A stretch of DNA of 64,000 nt from Mycobacterium sp. E787 (GCF_001668725.1 NZ_LZKL01000108.1:1-64000), one strand, 5' to 3'. Positions 8,359 through 16,500 are shown, numbered from the stretch's first letter. Made by a program: numbers and translations. Notes: a model not told the origin generated them from the sequence alone.

Positions 8359-9039
8359 CTATCCGGCCGCCAGCCGGGCGGCGACGAATTGTGCCGCCTG
8401 CGTGGCCATCCCGGACTCCACGTAGACGCGGTGGGCCGCGACGTCATTGCCGGGCGAACACACCGGGTCCGCGCCGTTGCACAGGTCGATCGCCTTGGCG
8501 CCGAACAGCGGACTCAGCGCGGTGAGCGGACCCCCGGCGCGGTTGGACGGGTTGCCGAACACGGCGACGGCGGCGACATGATCCGCGACGTCGGCAGGCA
8601 GGGGGTCGCCGTACCCGAACGTGGCTTGGCCGGGCACGGTGATCAGGTCGACGACGGCCGCGCCCTGTGAGAAGCCGCCGAGCACCACTTTGGCCTGGGG
8701 GCACGATGCGACCGTGCCCTGCACGAACTGCCTGGCGTCGTTTGCGCCGTCGACCGCGCGCAAGAAATCGTAGGAGGCGGGATAGTCAACGGCGTAAAGC
8801 GCGACGGACTTGCCGTTGACGAGCGGGCGCAACGAGTCGACGAACGCCTGGCCCACCCGCCCCGGGCCCGGCGGCTCGTTCGTGCCGCGGGCGAACACCA
8901 CCTGGATGTCGGGGCAGGACCCTGCCCGACCGGTATGCGCGGTGCCCGGGTCGGCGGTCGATACCGCGGGCGCGGTCAGCATCGTGGAGAACAACACCGC
9001 GGCCACGCCAAGGGAGACCTTGGCTGCACTCAGTCTCAT
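8359..9039 (-). CDS. Secreted cutinase-family serine esterase
   Basis: 226 residues from the ATG at 9039; the frame is open further upstream, but this start gives a proper signal peptide (MRLSAAKVSLGVAAVLFSTM, cleavage after VSTAD). The catalytic serine is in GGFSQGAAV (Ser124), with the later Asp in NGADPVC and His in AAHRVYVESG completing the triad. Cysteines at about 42 and 113, and the CNGADPVC pair, match the two cutinase disulphides. Mycobacterial cutinase-like proteins hydrolyse lipids and esters outside the cell. Convergent with the lipoprotein gene, only a few bases apart. Confidence 0.92.
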   Translation of the reverse strand: MRLSAAKVSLGVAAVLFSTMLTAPAVSTADPGTAHTGRAGSCPDIQVVFARGTNEPPGPGRVGQAFVDSLRPLVNGKSVALYAVDYPASYDFLRAVDGANDARQFVQGTVASCPQAKVVLGGFSQGAAVVDLITVPGQATFGYGDPLPADVADHVAAVAVFGNPSNRAGGPLTALSPLFGAKAIDLCNGADPVCSPGNDVAAHRVYVESGMATQAAQFVAARLAAG

Positions 9040-9177
9040 AACTCGCCTTCCCGGTTTGGTGGTCAGCTGTGCCCAAGCCTCGGCCACCCGTGGCCGAATG
9101 TCGTCACCGCTAGCCCCTAAACGCACTGGGTGCAGGCGGGAATTCCCGGCGCTGAGAACGACGTTCAGGCCGGCCTG

Positions 9178-10443
9178 CTACTTGCGGTCGAGCAGGGCCG
9201 TCGAGATCACGATGAGTGTCCCCCTGCGGGAGTCCGTCACGTACAGCAGCCGCCCGTCGGGGCTGAGCGTTACCGCCGCCGGGTGGGCACAGACCGCGGC
9301 CGTCGCCACAACGGTGTTGTCCGAGGTGTCGAGAGCCCACACGGTCCCGGTTCCGAAATCAGCCGCGTACACCCGTCGGCCGTCGGGGCTGATGCTGAGC
9401 CGCCGCGGCAGCTCACCGGCCATGACGCGGGTGGTGGCCGCGGTGGTCGTATCGATCACCGTGACCGAGTGTGTGTTGGCGGAATAGACGAACTCGGTCC
9501 CCGGTCGGGCCACGACCTCCATGGGGGCGTCGTCGAGGCCGACCGAGATGGCGCAATGCGTGCCGGGGTCGACCACCGAGACGGAGTTGATGTGGAAGTG
9601 GGTGACGTACAGGAGACCTTCGGCGTCCACCGTGATGGACTCCGGGCCCTCGTCAACCGCGATGAAGTCGACGGCTTTGTAGCTGACGGTGTCGATGACC
9701 GTGATGGTGCCGCCTCGGGCCTCGTCGGTCGCACCGGACGCGACATACAACAGACGGCCGTCGGGGCTCAGGGCCATCCCGGTGACGAACCCGTCGATCG
9801 CCGCGAAGGCCACGGCGGCGCCGTCAGCGCGGATGGCCGAGACCCATGCGCTGGCGCCGTCAGCGAACGCATCGTCATGGGCCAGGTAGATGTGATCGCC
9901 GTCCGGGCTGACGACCGCCGCGGTACAGCGCGGCTTGGCGAAGGTTTCCGACGTCATGCTGACGGGATCGATGATCGACAGCGCGCCGTCGTAGGCGACG
10001 ACATAGATGCGGCTGCCGTCCGGACTCATCAGCATTTGCCTGGGTTCCGCGCCGATCGGGATCGTGGCGACGACGTGGTGTAGGTGGTCGACGGCCTGCA
10101 CCGAGTCGGCGGTCAGCACATAGACGAACTCGCCGCTCGGGCTCGTGACGATGTCCCGGGGGCAGTCCCCGAGCGATATTTCGGCGGCCACGACACCGTC
10201 GAATCGGGGCTGCGCGGGGTCCTGCCGGTCACGCTCCGCCGTGTCGACCGTCCACGTGCAAAAGCAGGTTGGGCATTGCAGGAACACCCGTGACGCCGTG
10301 TTCTTGAGCAGGTATTGCCAGTGCGTGCCGCAGTTGCGCCTGCTTTGGCATTCGGCGCAGCCGGCGCCGTGGTCGCAGTTCGGGCACGCCAACCATGCCC
10401 GCCGGCTCGGGTCTGCGTTGGGGTCAATACCTGGCTGATTCAT
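9178..10443 (-). CDS. YVTN-type beta-propeller protein with N-terminal zinc ribbon
   Basis: 421 residues from the ATG at 10443, chosen because GGGAGGAA sits just upstream (an earlier ATG at 10455 lacks one). Residues about 15-60 are a Cys-rich module: CPNC, CAEC, a lone Cys-x-x-His (NCGTHW) and CPTC, consistent with one or two zinc sites. The rest consists of about seven YVTN repeats with recurring SPDG..YV and VIDT..Y elements, forming a beta-propeller. There is no signal peptide, unlike many exported YVTN proteins, so it may be cytosolic and act as a binding platform. It shares its repeat style with the propeller at 58779. Confidence 0.8.
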   Translation of the reverse strand: MNQPGIDPNADPSRRAWLACPNCDHGAGCAECQSRRNCGTHWQYLLKNTASRVFLQCPTCFCTWTVDTAERDRQDPAQPRFDGVVAAEISLGDCPRDIVTSPSGEFVYVLTADSVQAVDHLHHVVATIPIGAEPRQMLMSPDGSRIYVVAYDGALSIIDPVSMTSETFAKPRCTAAVVSPDGDHIYLAHDDAFADGASAWVSAIRADGAAVAFAAIDGFVTGMALSPDGRLLYVASGATDEARGGTITVIDTVSYKAVDFIAVDEGPESITVDAEGLLYVTHFHINSVSVVDPGTHCAISVGLDDAPMEVVARPGTEFVYSANTHSVTVIDTTTAATTRVMAGELPRRLSISPDGRRVYAADFGTGTVWALDTSDNTVVATAAVCAHPAAVTLSPDGRLLYVTDSRRGTLIVISTALLDRK

Positions 10444-10477
10444 CGTTCCTCCCAACTGGATTGACGGATAGGCGACT

Positions 10478-11350
10478 TCAGGAGGCGTTCTGCAAGACGG
10501 GCCTGGCCCGCTCTTCCGCGCACAGCGCGGCCGTGATGTGTCCGATGACGCGCCGGCTCACGAGCATCCCGAGATGGCCGACGCCGCTGACCGTGACATG
10601 GTCGGCTTGTGGGTGGGGCGGCAGCGAGCGCAGGCCGGGTACGACGATGTCGAGGGCGGCCGTGATCGACAGCCAGCGCACGCCGTCCGGCACAGGAATG
10701 GAGGCAAGGCGGGTCAACAGCGGTGACCCCGCCCGGAGGGCACGGACCATGTCGACAACCGGCAGCATGCCGGCCCATGGCGACCCGCCGAACGGGGAGC
10801 CGAGCGTGATCACCGTGTCGACGCGTCCGCTCAACCTCGGGTCGGAAATGGCCTGCGCGATAACGACTCCGCCCAGGCTGTGCCCGACGAGGTGCACCCT
10901 GTCCGCGCCGGTTCGGGACAACATCCGCTGCACGTGGCCGACCAGCTTGTCGGCGAGCTGCTCCACGGTGTTGCCGACAGGCGCGTAGCTCATCGCGTCG
11001 ACGGTCAGTCCCTGGGCCGCGAGGGCGCGCGCAACCGACGACCAACTTGACTTTGCGCCGCCGAACCCGTGGACGAGCAGCACCGGGGTCGTGCCCGCGG
11101 CGAATGAATCCGCCCGCGGTGACACACCGTCAAGGGAGCACTGTTCACCGCGGATAACGCGCGCGGGCGCAGCGACGGGCACGGACAGCAGGAGTGCCGC
11201 CTCGTGTGCCTGCACCAGGGCGGCACGTGCCGCGCTCCGAAATGTATTGCGGGCTCCTCCAATCCGGCGCCGCCGCGCCGCCGTGGACGTCCGCCCCCGC
11301 GGACCGTTGGCGCGTGCCGGTTGGCTCGTTGTCGATTGCGCTTGCAACAT
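10478..11350 (-). CDS. Alpha/beta-hydrolase, lipase-like
   Basis: 290 residues. It has an oxyanion-hole motif LLVHGFGGAK (about residues 91-100) and a nucleophile elbow LVGHSLGGVV (Ser158), typical of triacylglycerol-lipase-like hydrolases. A later GVGHLGM supplies a candidate catalytic His. The N-terminal 65 residues are Arg/Ala-rich with a weak hydrophobic stretch (AALLLSVPVAA), which may be an export or membrane-association signal. A GAAGGT ribosome-binding sequence precedes the start. It lies 34 bases upstream of the zinc-ribbon propeller gene in the same direction, so the two are probably an operon. Substrate unknown. Confidence 0.82.
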   Translation of the reverse strand: MLQAQSTTSQPARANGPRGRTSTAARRRRIGGARNTFRSAARAALVQAHEAALLLSVPVAAPARVIRGEQCSLDGVSPRADSFAAGTTPVLLVHGFGGAKSSWSSVARALAAQGLTVDAMSYAPVGNTVEQLADKLVGHVQRMLSRTGADRVHLVGHSLGGVVIAQAISDPRLSGRVDTVITLGSPFGGSPWAGMLPVVDMVRALRAGSPLLTRLASIPVPDGVRWLSITAALDIVVPGLRSLPPHPQADHVTVSGVGHLGMLVSRRVIGHITAALCAEERARPVLQNAS

Positions 11351-11613
11351 GTCGCACCTTCTTCGTGTCGCGTATCACGTTGACAATTGCTGTCGGCGTC
11401 GGCCGAGTCTTCGATGCCAGCCGCAGTCCGGGATGCGGGCCCACAGGGGAGGCGCCTTACCGGACAGCGGGAATGCGCCACCGATTGCGTTGTCGGGCAA
11501 CGCGCTTGGCCGGCATTGACACGGGTGTCCGGCGACCGGCGTCCGGCCAGCTGGAATCGTGATCGCCCGCTGGCGCCAATGCCGATCGATCGACGCCGGC
11601 TCAGACTCGCAAG

Positions 11614-12027
11614 ATGGACGTGTCGATCCGTGGCTCGAGGCCCAGGGCCCTCAAAGCCGGCGAGCCGGCCCGCACCGTCAAGCGCGCGGTCCTGCCGGCA
11701 GCGGTTTTCATCGTCGTCGAGATACTGCTGGCCGCCGAGACCCTGTGGGTCCTTCTGCTCGGTGAGCTGGATCCCCGCAGCCCGGCCGCCGCGCCGCTGG
11801 CCATCCTGCTGAGCGTCGCGCTGCTCGCAAACCTGGGGCTCGTCTGCAGCGCGGCCGCTGCTGTCGCCGCCGACGCGATCCGACGAGCGGATCGCGAGCT
11901 CGGTGGTTCGATTGCCCCCGTCGGCGCCTCCGAGCCGGGGGACGCTGCGCGGCCCCCCGATGCCGAAGGCAGCGCCGACAGCGCTCAACTTCTAGCCGCG
12001 CCGCCGGCCATGCCTGCTAGCCGGTAG
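11614..12027 (+). CDS. Small two-helix membrane protein
   Basis: 137 residues with two hydrophobic helices (about residues 27-50 and 58-85) separated by a short acidic/proline turn (GELDPRSP), then a hydrophilic Ala/Pro/Asp tail. The arrangement resembles the N-terminal membrane region of the large histidine kinase at 30243, including the arginine-rich exit from the second helix. No catalytic motif. No convincing Shine-Dalgarno sequence precedes the ATG, so translation or start choice is uncertain. The preceding 11351-11613 (263 bases) shows no gene. Confidence 0.55.
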   Translation: MDVSIRGSRPRALKAGEPARTVKRAVLPAAVFIVVEILLAAETLWVLLLGELDPRSPAAAPLAILLSVALLANLGLVCSAAAAVAADAIRRADRELGGSIAPVGASEPGDAARPPDAEGSADSAQLLAAPPAMPASR

Positions 12028-12029
12028 GC
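12012..12029. promoter_or_regulatory. Palindromic site E (GCCTGCTAGCCGGTAGGC)
   Basis: An imperfect inverted repeat with centre GCTAGC and right half GGTA, overlapping the last codons of the small membrane protein gene and lying about 120 bases before the 37-residue ORF at 12152. It resembles the better palindromes at 26983, 40737, 50493, 52481 and 52988. The left half has TGCC instead of TACC, so it is the weakest of the group. Confidence 0.3.
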
Positions 12030-12046
12030 GAAGATCCCGACTGGTG

Positions 12047-12065
12047 GGCACCCCTGATGGGTGCC
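12047..12065. terminator. Hairpin after the small membrane protein gene
   Basis: GGCACCC-CTGAT-GGGTGCC forms a 7-bp stem with a 5-base loop, 20 bases after the stop codon of the upstream gene. No U tract follows. A transcription terminator or leader hairpin for the next small ORF is possible. Confidence 0.4.
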
Positions 12066-12151
12066 AGCGGCGGCGACAGCGGCCTGCCGGGGCGCGAGGC
12101 TGATGAGATCAACGACATGTTGAGACCCTTGTAGTTCAGGGAGGTGACGTC

Positions 12152-12265
12152 ATGGCAGTGTTCTATGGCGTACTGGCCGCGATACCGATGATGTGGGGTT
12201 ACGCCGGATACGTGATGGTGTCCCATCCCGGCACGGCCGAGGCCGACCGGATCGACCGCGACTGA
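12152..12265 (+). CDS. 37-residue membrane micro-protein
   Basis: The ORF MAVFYGVLAAIPMMWGYAGY continues with a short polar tail ending DRIDRD. A strong GGGAGGTGA Shine-Dalgarno sequence lies 6-7 bases before the ATG, which is the main reason to believe it is translated. Residues 2-23 form one transmembrane helix. Function unknown. It sits between the two-helix membrane protein and the ketoreductase gene, downstream of a hairpin and a palindromic site. Confidence 0.5.
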   Translation: MAVFYGVLAAIPMMWGYAGYVMVSHPGTAEADRIDRD

Positions 12266-12295
12266 TCGCCGGCCGATTGCCCGGCGCCCGCCGGC

Positions 12296-13441
12296 CTACA
12301 GCTTCCTGAGGCCGCGCAAGACCTTGCCAAATGACCGCATCGCGGAAAGCCCCCCGAGCAGGCTGCGCTGCAACGCGCTCACGTCGGCCACGACGATATG
12401 GCGCGCCCCACGATCGCGCCACTGCGCGGCCTGATCGATCACGTCGTCGGGGGTCCCACTCAAGAACACTTCACGCATGACGGGCCGCGGCACCGCGGCC
12501 GCGTACGACAGCGCCGTCTGCTCATCGAAAGCATGCGGCACGAGATCCTGCGAACCCGAAAAGCCTTGTCCGAGTGGATGGCAGGCACCGTGGCGGGCGT
12601 ACACGTCATCGGAGGCCGTCAGAGACAACGCCTTCAACACCGGTGAATCCAGCGCGTCGTCGACCGCCCCGGCGCTGGGGCCCGTGACCACCAGAAACTC
12701 CACGGCGGGAAGGACAGCCATCGGGTCGCGTCCGGCGTCCGAGGCCGCGCCCCTGACGACCTCCAGGCGCTGTCCGTAGTCTTCCGGCCGGTGGGGGAAC
12801 GCGGGAAACCACGCATCGCCGTAGCGCCCGGTGGCCCGCAGCATCCGCGGACCGTGAGCGGCGATCCAGATCTCCGGCCACTTGCCCCGATAGGGCGGAA
12901 GGTCGAAGACCGCGTCGCGCAACGGAAAGAAGGGCGAATCCCGCTTGACCAGTTCGCCGTTCGAGTTCCACAACGCCCGGATGGTGGCCAGCGCCTCCTC
13001 GAACCGCGCGACCGGCTTCGACCAATCCACCCCGTAGGGCTCGTTGCCCTCTCGCTCGCCGGTGCCGATGCCCAGAATCGCGCGTCCGCGGGTGAGCAGG
13101 TGCAGCGTCGCGGCGGCCTGCGCGGTGACGGCAGGGTTACGGCGCCCGGTGTCGGTGACGCTCACGCCAAGGCGCAGACGGCCCAGGCGGTTTCGCGCCG
13201 CCAAGTGGCCGAGGAGGGTCCACGGCTCCAGGGAGGCATCGGCCCGTGGGATCAGTCGCGACGCAGCGGAATACTTCGGCGCCCAGATAGACCGGGGGAA
13301 CAACGCATTGAGATGGTCCGGCACCCAAAACGAGTCGACCCGATTGGCGACCGCTGCCAGGTAGTTGGCACGGGTGAGCGAATCCACAGCCGGCCGCGCC
13401 ACGAGGGCGGTATCCATCACTCCGACACGCATTCTGGACAT
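12296..13441 (-). CDS. LLM-class F420-dependent ketoreductase, phthiodiolone ketoreductase-like
   Basis: 381 residues of the luciferase-like monooxygenase fold. Long stretches match, from memory, the phthiodiolone/phenolphthiodiolone dimycocerosate ketoreductase Rv2951c: VTDTGRRNPAVTAQAAATLH, GTGEREGNEPYGV, RFEEALATIRALWNSNGE, FDLPPYRGKWPEIW and GPRMLRATGRYGDAW. That enzyme reduces the keto group of phthiodiolone lipids to the phthiotriol using F420H2. No PDIM polyketide synthases are present here, so the substrate may be the product of the adjacent type III PKS locus. It is transcribed away from the TetR gene, with a shared operator in the 150-base gap. Confidence 0.88.
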   Translation of the reverse strand: MSRMRVGVMDTALVARPAVDSLTRANYLAAVANRVDSFWVPDHLNALFPRSIWAPKYSAASRLIPRADASLEPWTLLGHLAARNRLGRLRLGVSVTDTGRRNPAVTAQAAATLHLLTRGRAILGIGTGEREGNEPYGVDWSKPVARFEEALATIRALWNSNGELVKRDSPFFPLRDAVFDLPPYRGKWPEIWIAAHGPRMLRATGRYGDAWFPAFPHRPEDYGQRLEVVRGAASDAGRDPMAVLPAVEFLVVTGPSAGAVDDALDSPVLKALSLTASDDVYARHGACHPLGQGFSGSQDLVPHAFDEQTALSYAAAVPRPVMREVFLSGTPDDVIDQAAQWRDRGARHIVVADVSALQRSLLGGLSAMRSFGKVLRGLRKL

Positions 13442-13525
13442 TTCCCTGGACCTTCGTCGTATTGCATCGCTGAATCAGGGGCACCGTCGCATGGGGCGGC
13501 CGCCACCTTGCGAAAAGACTATCCA

Positions 13526-13548
13526 GTCGTTGACTAAAAGTCAATGAC
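13526..13548. promoter_or_regulatory. TetR-type operator overlapping divergent promoters
   Basis: An interrupted palindrome, GTC-n-TTGACT-AAA-AGTCAA-n-GAC, lies between the ketoreductase and TetR genes. On the minus strand TTGACT (13544-13539) is followed after 17 bases by TAGTCT, a plausible promoter for the ketoreductase gene. On the plus strand TATAAT at 13550-13555 follows TTGACT (13530-13535) by only 14 bases, a short spacing. A repressor bound here would block both. The site is probably bound by the adjacent TetR protein. Confidence 0.65.
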
Positions 13549-13595
13549 TTATAATCAACGCGGTAGTGTGATGCCGCAGGACCGTCGCTGGGAGG

Positions 13596-14270
13596 ATGCC
13601 GATGCCCGACAAGACCGTGACGCACGCCGCCACCTCCCGGGCGGCGAAGGCAGCCGAGACCCGCCAACGCCTGGTCGCCGCTGCGGTCGATCTCTTTTCC
13701 GCCCGCAGCTACGAGCAGGTCGCCGCGGCCGACATCGCCAAAGCAGCGGGCGTCGCGCACGGTCTGCTGTTTCACTACTTCGGGAGCAAGCGCGGCATCT
13801 ACCTGCAAGCCATCCGCGAAGCGGTCGACCAGTTGGACGCAGCTTTCTCCTTCGAGCCGGAGCTGCCTCCGGCGCAACAACTTCGGCGTGCGTTGGCCTC
13901 GAATCTGCGCTATTTGAGCAGTCGGCGCGGACTCGCTCTTCGCCTGGTGCTCGGCGGCCGCGGCGCCGATCCCGAAGCCTGGGAGGTGTTCGAATCGGGT
14001 CGCTGGCGTGCCCTCGGCGCCACCTGGTCGATGCTGGGACTCGATCCGGAGAACCACGCCCTGCGCATGACCGGGCGCGCGGCGGTCGCGGCGATTGACG
14101 AAGCCACCATCTATTGGCTGCACAACGAGCGGGAATTCTCGGTGGAGGCGATGGTCGGGTACATGGTCGAACTGATGGCCGCCGGCCTGCGCTCGGCCGC
14201 GACGCTCGATCCCAGCCTCGACACCGCGGCATCGGTTCGGAGGCTGCTCGGCAGCGGCCGCGGTCAGTAG
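13596..14270 (+). CDS. TetR/AcrR family transcriptional regulator
   Basis: 224 residues. The N-terminal helix-turn-helix domain is clear: TRQRLVAAAVDLFSARSYEQ followed by IAKAAGVAHGLLFHYFGSKR (about residues 25-70). The remaining helical domain should bind a ligand and dimerise. Divergent from the ketoreductase gene and upstream of the ACP-FAAL-PKS-MmpL operon, it is the obvious local regulator, probably a repressor relieved by a lipid-like ligand. A 23-bp operator lies in its promoter and a second inverted repeat follows its stop codon. Confidence 0.9.
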   Translation: MPMPDKTVTHAATSRAAKAAETRQRLVAAAVDLFSARSYEQVAAADIAKAAGVAHGLLFHYFGSKRGIYLQAIREAVDQLDAAFSFEPELPPAQQLRRALASNLRYLSSRRGLALRLVLGGRGADPEAWEVFESGRWRALGATWSMLGLDPENHALRMTGRAAVAAIDEATIYWLHNEREFSVEAMVGYMVELMAAGLRSAATLDPSLDTAASVRRLLGSGRGQ

Positions 14271-14361
14271 GCGTGACGGTTGCAACGCCCGCGTGGCTAC
14301 GTGGTTGAGGACGCCCTGCTGGGCCGCTACGGCCGATGACGCTCCCATGCTGCGTCAAGGA

Positions 14362-14392
14362 TTTTCACCCCCGGGGGTACGAGGGGTGAAAA
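14362..14392. promoter_or_regulatory. 10-bp inverted repeat before the ACP-FAAL-PKS operon
   Basis: TTTTCACCCC and GGGGTGAAAA form perfect arms separated by 11 bases, and ACCCCCGGGGGT is nested at 14367-14378. It lies 92 bases after the TetR stop codon and 76 bases before the ACP start. It could be an operator or a terminator/attenuator separating tetR from the operon. Confidence 0.5.
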
Positions 14393-14467
14393 GTTGCGGC
14401 TAGCCAGAATGCACGAGTCGCGTTGGCAGGGGCGATTCTGCGGGCCCGGCACACAAGACTTCAGGGC

Positions 14468-14734
14468 ATGCAATTCCCCACACAAGAGTCCGCAATGCTT
14501 GCGACCGTCACCCAGGAAATCATCGACCTCCTCCGCACCGAGGTCGTCGACGCCGACCTCACGGCGGACTCGGTCCTGCAGGACGCGGGTCTCGATTCGC
14601 TCAGGTTCATGTCGGTCGTCTTCAAAATCGAGGCGCGCTACGACGTGGAGCTGCAGGAGGAGGACGCCGAGGACCTCCAAACCGTCGGCGACCTGGCCGC
14701 CCTCGTGGTCGACCGCATCCAGGAGCAGTCGTGA
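14468..14734 (+). CDS. Stand-alone acyl carrier protein
   Basis: 88 residues from the ATG at 14468 (alternatives at 14423 and 14495). The phosphopantetheine attachment motif is DAGLDSLRFMSVV, with the carrier serine at about residue 44, embedded in a four-helix, acidic ACP sequence (QEEDAEDLQTVGDLAALVVD). It should carry an acyl chain as a thioester. Its stop overlaps the GTG start of the FAAL gene (GTGA), so the two are translationally coupled. The FAAL probably loads it, and the type III PKS may take the acyl starter from it. Confidence 0.9.
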   Translation: MQFPTQESAMLATVTQEIIDLLRTEVVDADLTADSVLQDAGLDSLRFMSVVFKIEARYDVELQEEDAEDLQTVGDLAALVVDRIQEQS

Positions 14735-16500
14735 AGGGGTCGGCGGCGATCACGCCGAAGCACGCCACGCTGGTCGAGATGCTCGACGCCGCAGCGCAGT
14801 CCGAACTCGGGCTGATTTTCGTCGACCGGAAGGAACGAGACCTGGCGGTCACGTTCACCCGCATCCGTGAGCAGGCGCTGTCCGTCGCGGCCGACCTGGC
14901 GCGCCGCGGGGTGCGCAAGGGTGACCGCGTCGCCCTGGTGCTGCCCACCTGCCCGGAGTTCGTCGAATGCTTCTTCGGCGTGTTGTGCGCCGGCGCGATC
15001 CCCGTCCCGCTGTATCCGCCGCTGCGGTTGGGGAAGCTCGACGAGTTTCACCGCAGGACCACCGCCATGCTGAGGGCGGTGCAGGCCGTCATGGTGGTGA
15101 CCGACGAGCGCATTCGGCGTTTTCTGGGAGTCGCAGTCGCTGACTCCGCGCCCGCCCTGGGCTGCGTGACGGCGTCGAGTTTGGGCGGCCCGAGTGCCGA
15201 CGCGGCCGACGTCGGCGCCGACGACGTGGCTGTCATTCAATTCTCTTCGGGGACCACGAACGATCCCAAACCGGTGGCTCTCACCCACGCGAACTTGCTC
15301 TCAAATCTCGCCAGCCTCGAGCAGTACATCACCATGGACGGGGCCCCCTACCCCGTCGGGGTCACGTGGCTGCCGCTCTATCACGACATGGGATTGATCG
15401 GAAACCTGCTCAGCGCCTTCAACGTTCCGGGACGGCTCGTCCTGCTTCCGCCCGAGCTGTTCGTCGCGGTTCCGGGCGCCTGGCTGCGCGCCATCTCCCG
15501 GCACCGCGGGACAATCACGGCGGCGCCGAGCTTCGCTTTCGGCCTGTGCCTCAAACGCATTGGCGACGATGAGCTCGACGGTGTGGACCTCTCGTCGTGG
15601 AATATCTGCCTCAACGGCGCGGAGGCGGTCAGCGCCGAAGCGCAGCGGCGGTTCGCCGAGCGGTTCGGGCGCTGGGGTTTTCGTTCCTCGGCATTCACGC
15701 CGTGCTACGGCATGGCGGAGGCGTCGTTGGCGGTGACTTTCAAAGCGGCGGACACGTCCTTCAATGCGCTGGGTGTGGACGGAGACAAATTGGCGTCGGA
15801 CGGCATCGTCGAACCGGGCGCCAAGGAAATCGTCAGCGTCGGCCGGCCGCTGGCCGGCATGGCGGTGGAGATCCGGGATGACCGCGGACTTGTGCTGCCG
15901 GACGATCAAGTTGGCCACATCTTCGTCTCGGGGCCCAGCATCATGCACGGCTACTTCGGCCGCCCCGACCTCACCGACCAAGCGCTGCACGACGGTTGGC
16001 TGCACACTGGTGACCGCGGGTTCATCCACGACGGCGAGCTCTATGTGTGCGGACGCCAGAAGGACATCGTCATCGTGCGCGGCGCCAACCACGCCCCCGA
16101 GGAGTTCGAGGCGGCGCTGGACGGCTTGCCCGGCGTCCGCACCGGATGCGCGGTCGCGGTGGGATTCGTGCCGCCGGGTGAGGAAGACGAGGCGTTGGCG
16201 ATGCTGGTGGAAACGACCGCCGACGCCACGGCCGGCCTGGCGCACGACGTCGCGCTGCGGGTTCAGCAGCACACCGGTATCCGGCCGGCGCACGTCGAGC
16301 TACTGGCACCCGGCACGTTGCCGCGAACCAGCAGTGGCAAGCTTCGCCGCCGCGAGGCGCTCACGGAATGGCAGACGGGTCGGTTGTCCGCACCCAAAAA
16401 GGTCACCGCGGCACGGTTGTTGGTGCAGGCGGCCAACGGGGAAGTCCTCCACGCTCGTGCAGCGCTGGCACGACGCAAGAAGAACCGATTCGTCGGGTAG
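14731..16500 (+). CDS. Fatty acyl-AMP ligase (FAAL/FadD-type)
   Basis: 589 residues starting with GTG; AGGAG precedes it. Adenylation-domain motifs are QFSSGTTNDPKPVALTH (about residues 169-186), WLPLYHDMGLIG (213-224), CYGMAEASLAVTF (325-337), LHTGDRGF and GRQKDIVIVRG. The WLPLYHDMGLIG and YGMAEAS forms and the overall length are characteristic of fatty acyl-AMP ligases, which activate fatty acids as adenylates and pass them to carrier proteins rather than to CoA. The catalytic lysine is in RTSSGKLRR. Coupled to the ACP gene upstream and followed 21 bases later by the type III PKS gene. Confidence 0.92.
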   Translation: MKGSAAITPKHATLVEMLDAAAQSELGLIFVDRKERDLAVTFTRIREQALSVAADLARRGVRKGDRVALVLPTCPEFVECFFGVLCAGAIPVPLYPPLRLGKLDEFHRRTTAMLRAVQAVMVVTDERIRRFLGVAVADSAPALGCVTASSLGGPSADAADVGADDVAVIQFSSGTTNDPKPVALTHANLLSNLASLEQYITMDGAPYPVGVTWLPLYHDMGLIGNLLSAFNVPGRLVLLPPELFVAVPGAWLRAISRHRGTITAAPSFAFGLCLKRIGDDELDGVDLSSWNICLNGAEAVSAEAQRRFAERFGRWGFRSSAFTPCYGMAEASLAVTFKAADTSFNALGVDGDKLASDGIVEPGAKEIVSVGRPLAGMAVEIRDDRGLVLPDDQVGHIFVSGPSIMHGYFGRPDLTDQALHDGWLHTGDRGFIHDGELYVCGRQKDIVIVRGANHAPEEFEAALDGLPGVRTGCAVAVGFVPPGEEDEALAMLVETTADATAGLAHDVALRVQQHTGIRPAHVELLAPGTLPRTSSGKLRRREALTEWQTGRLSAPKKVTAARLLVQAANGEVLHARAALARRKKNRFVG

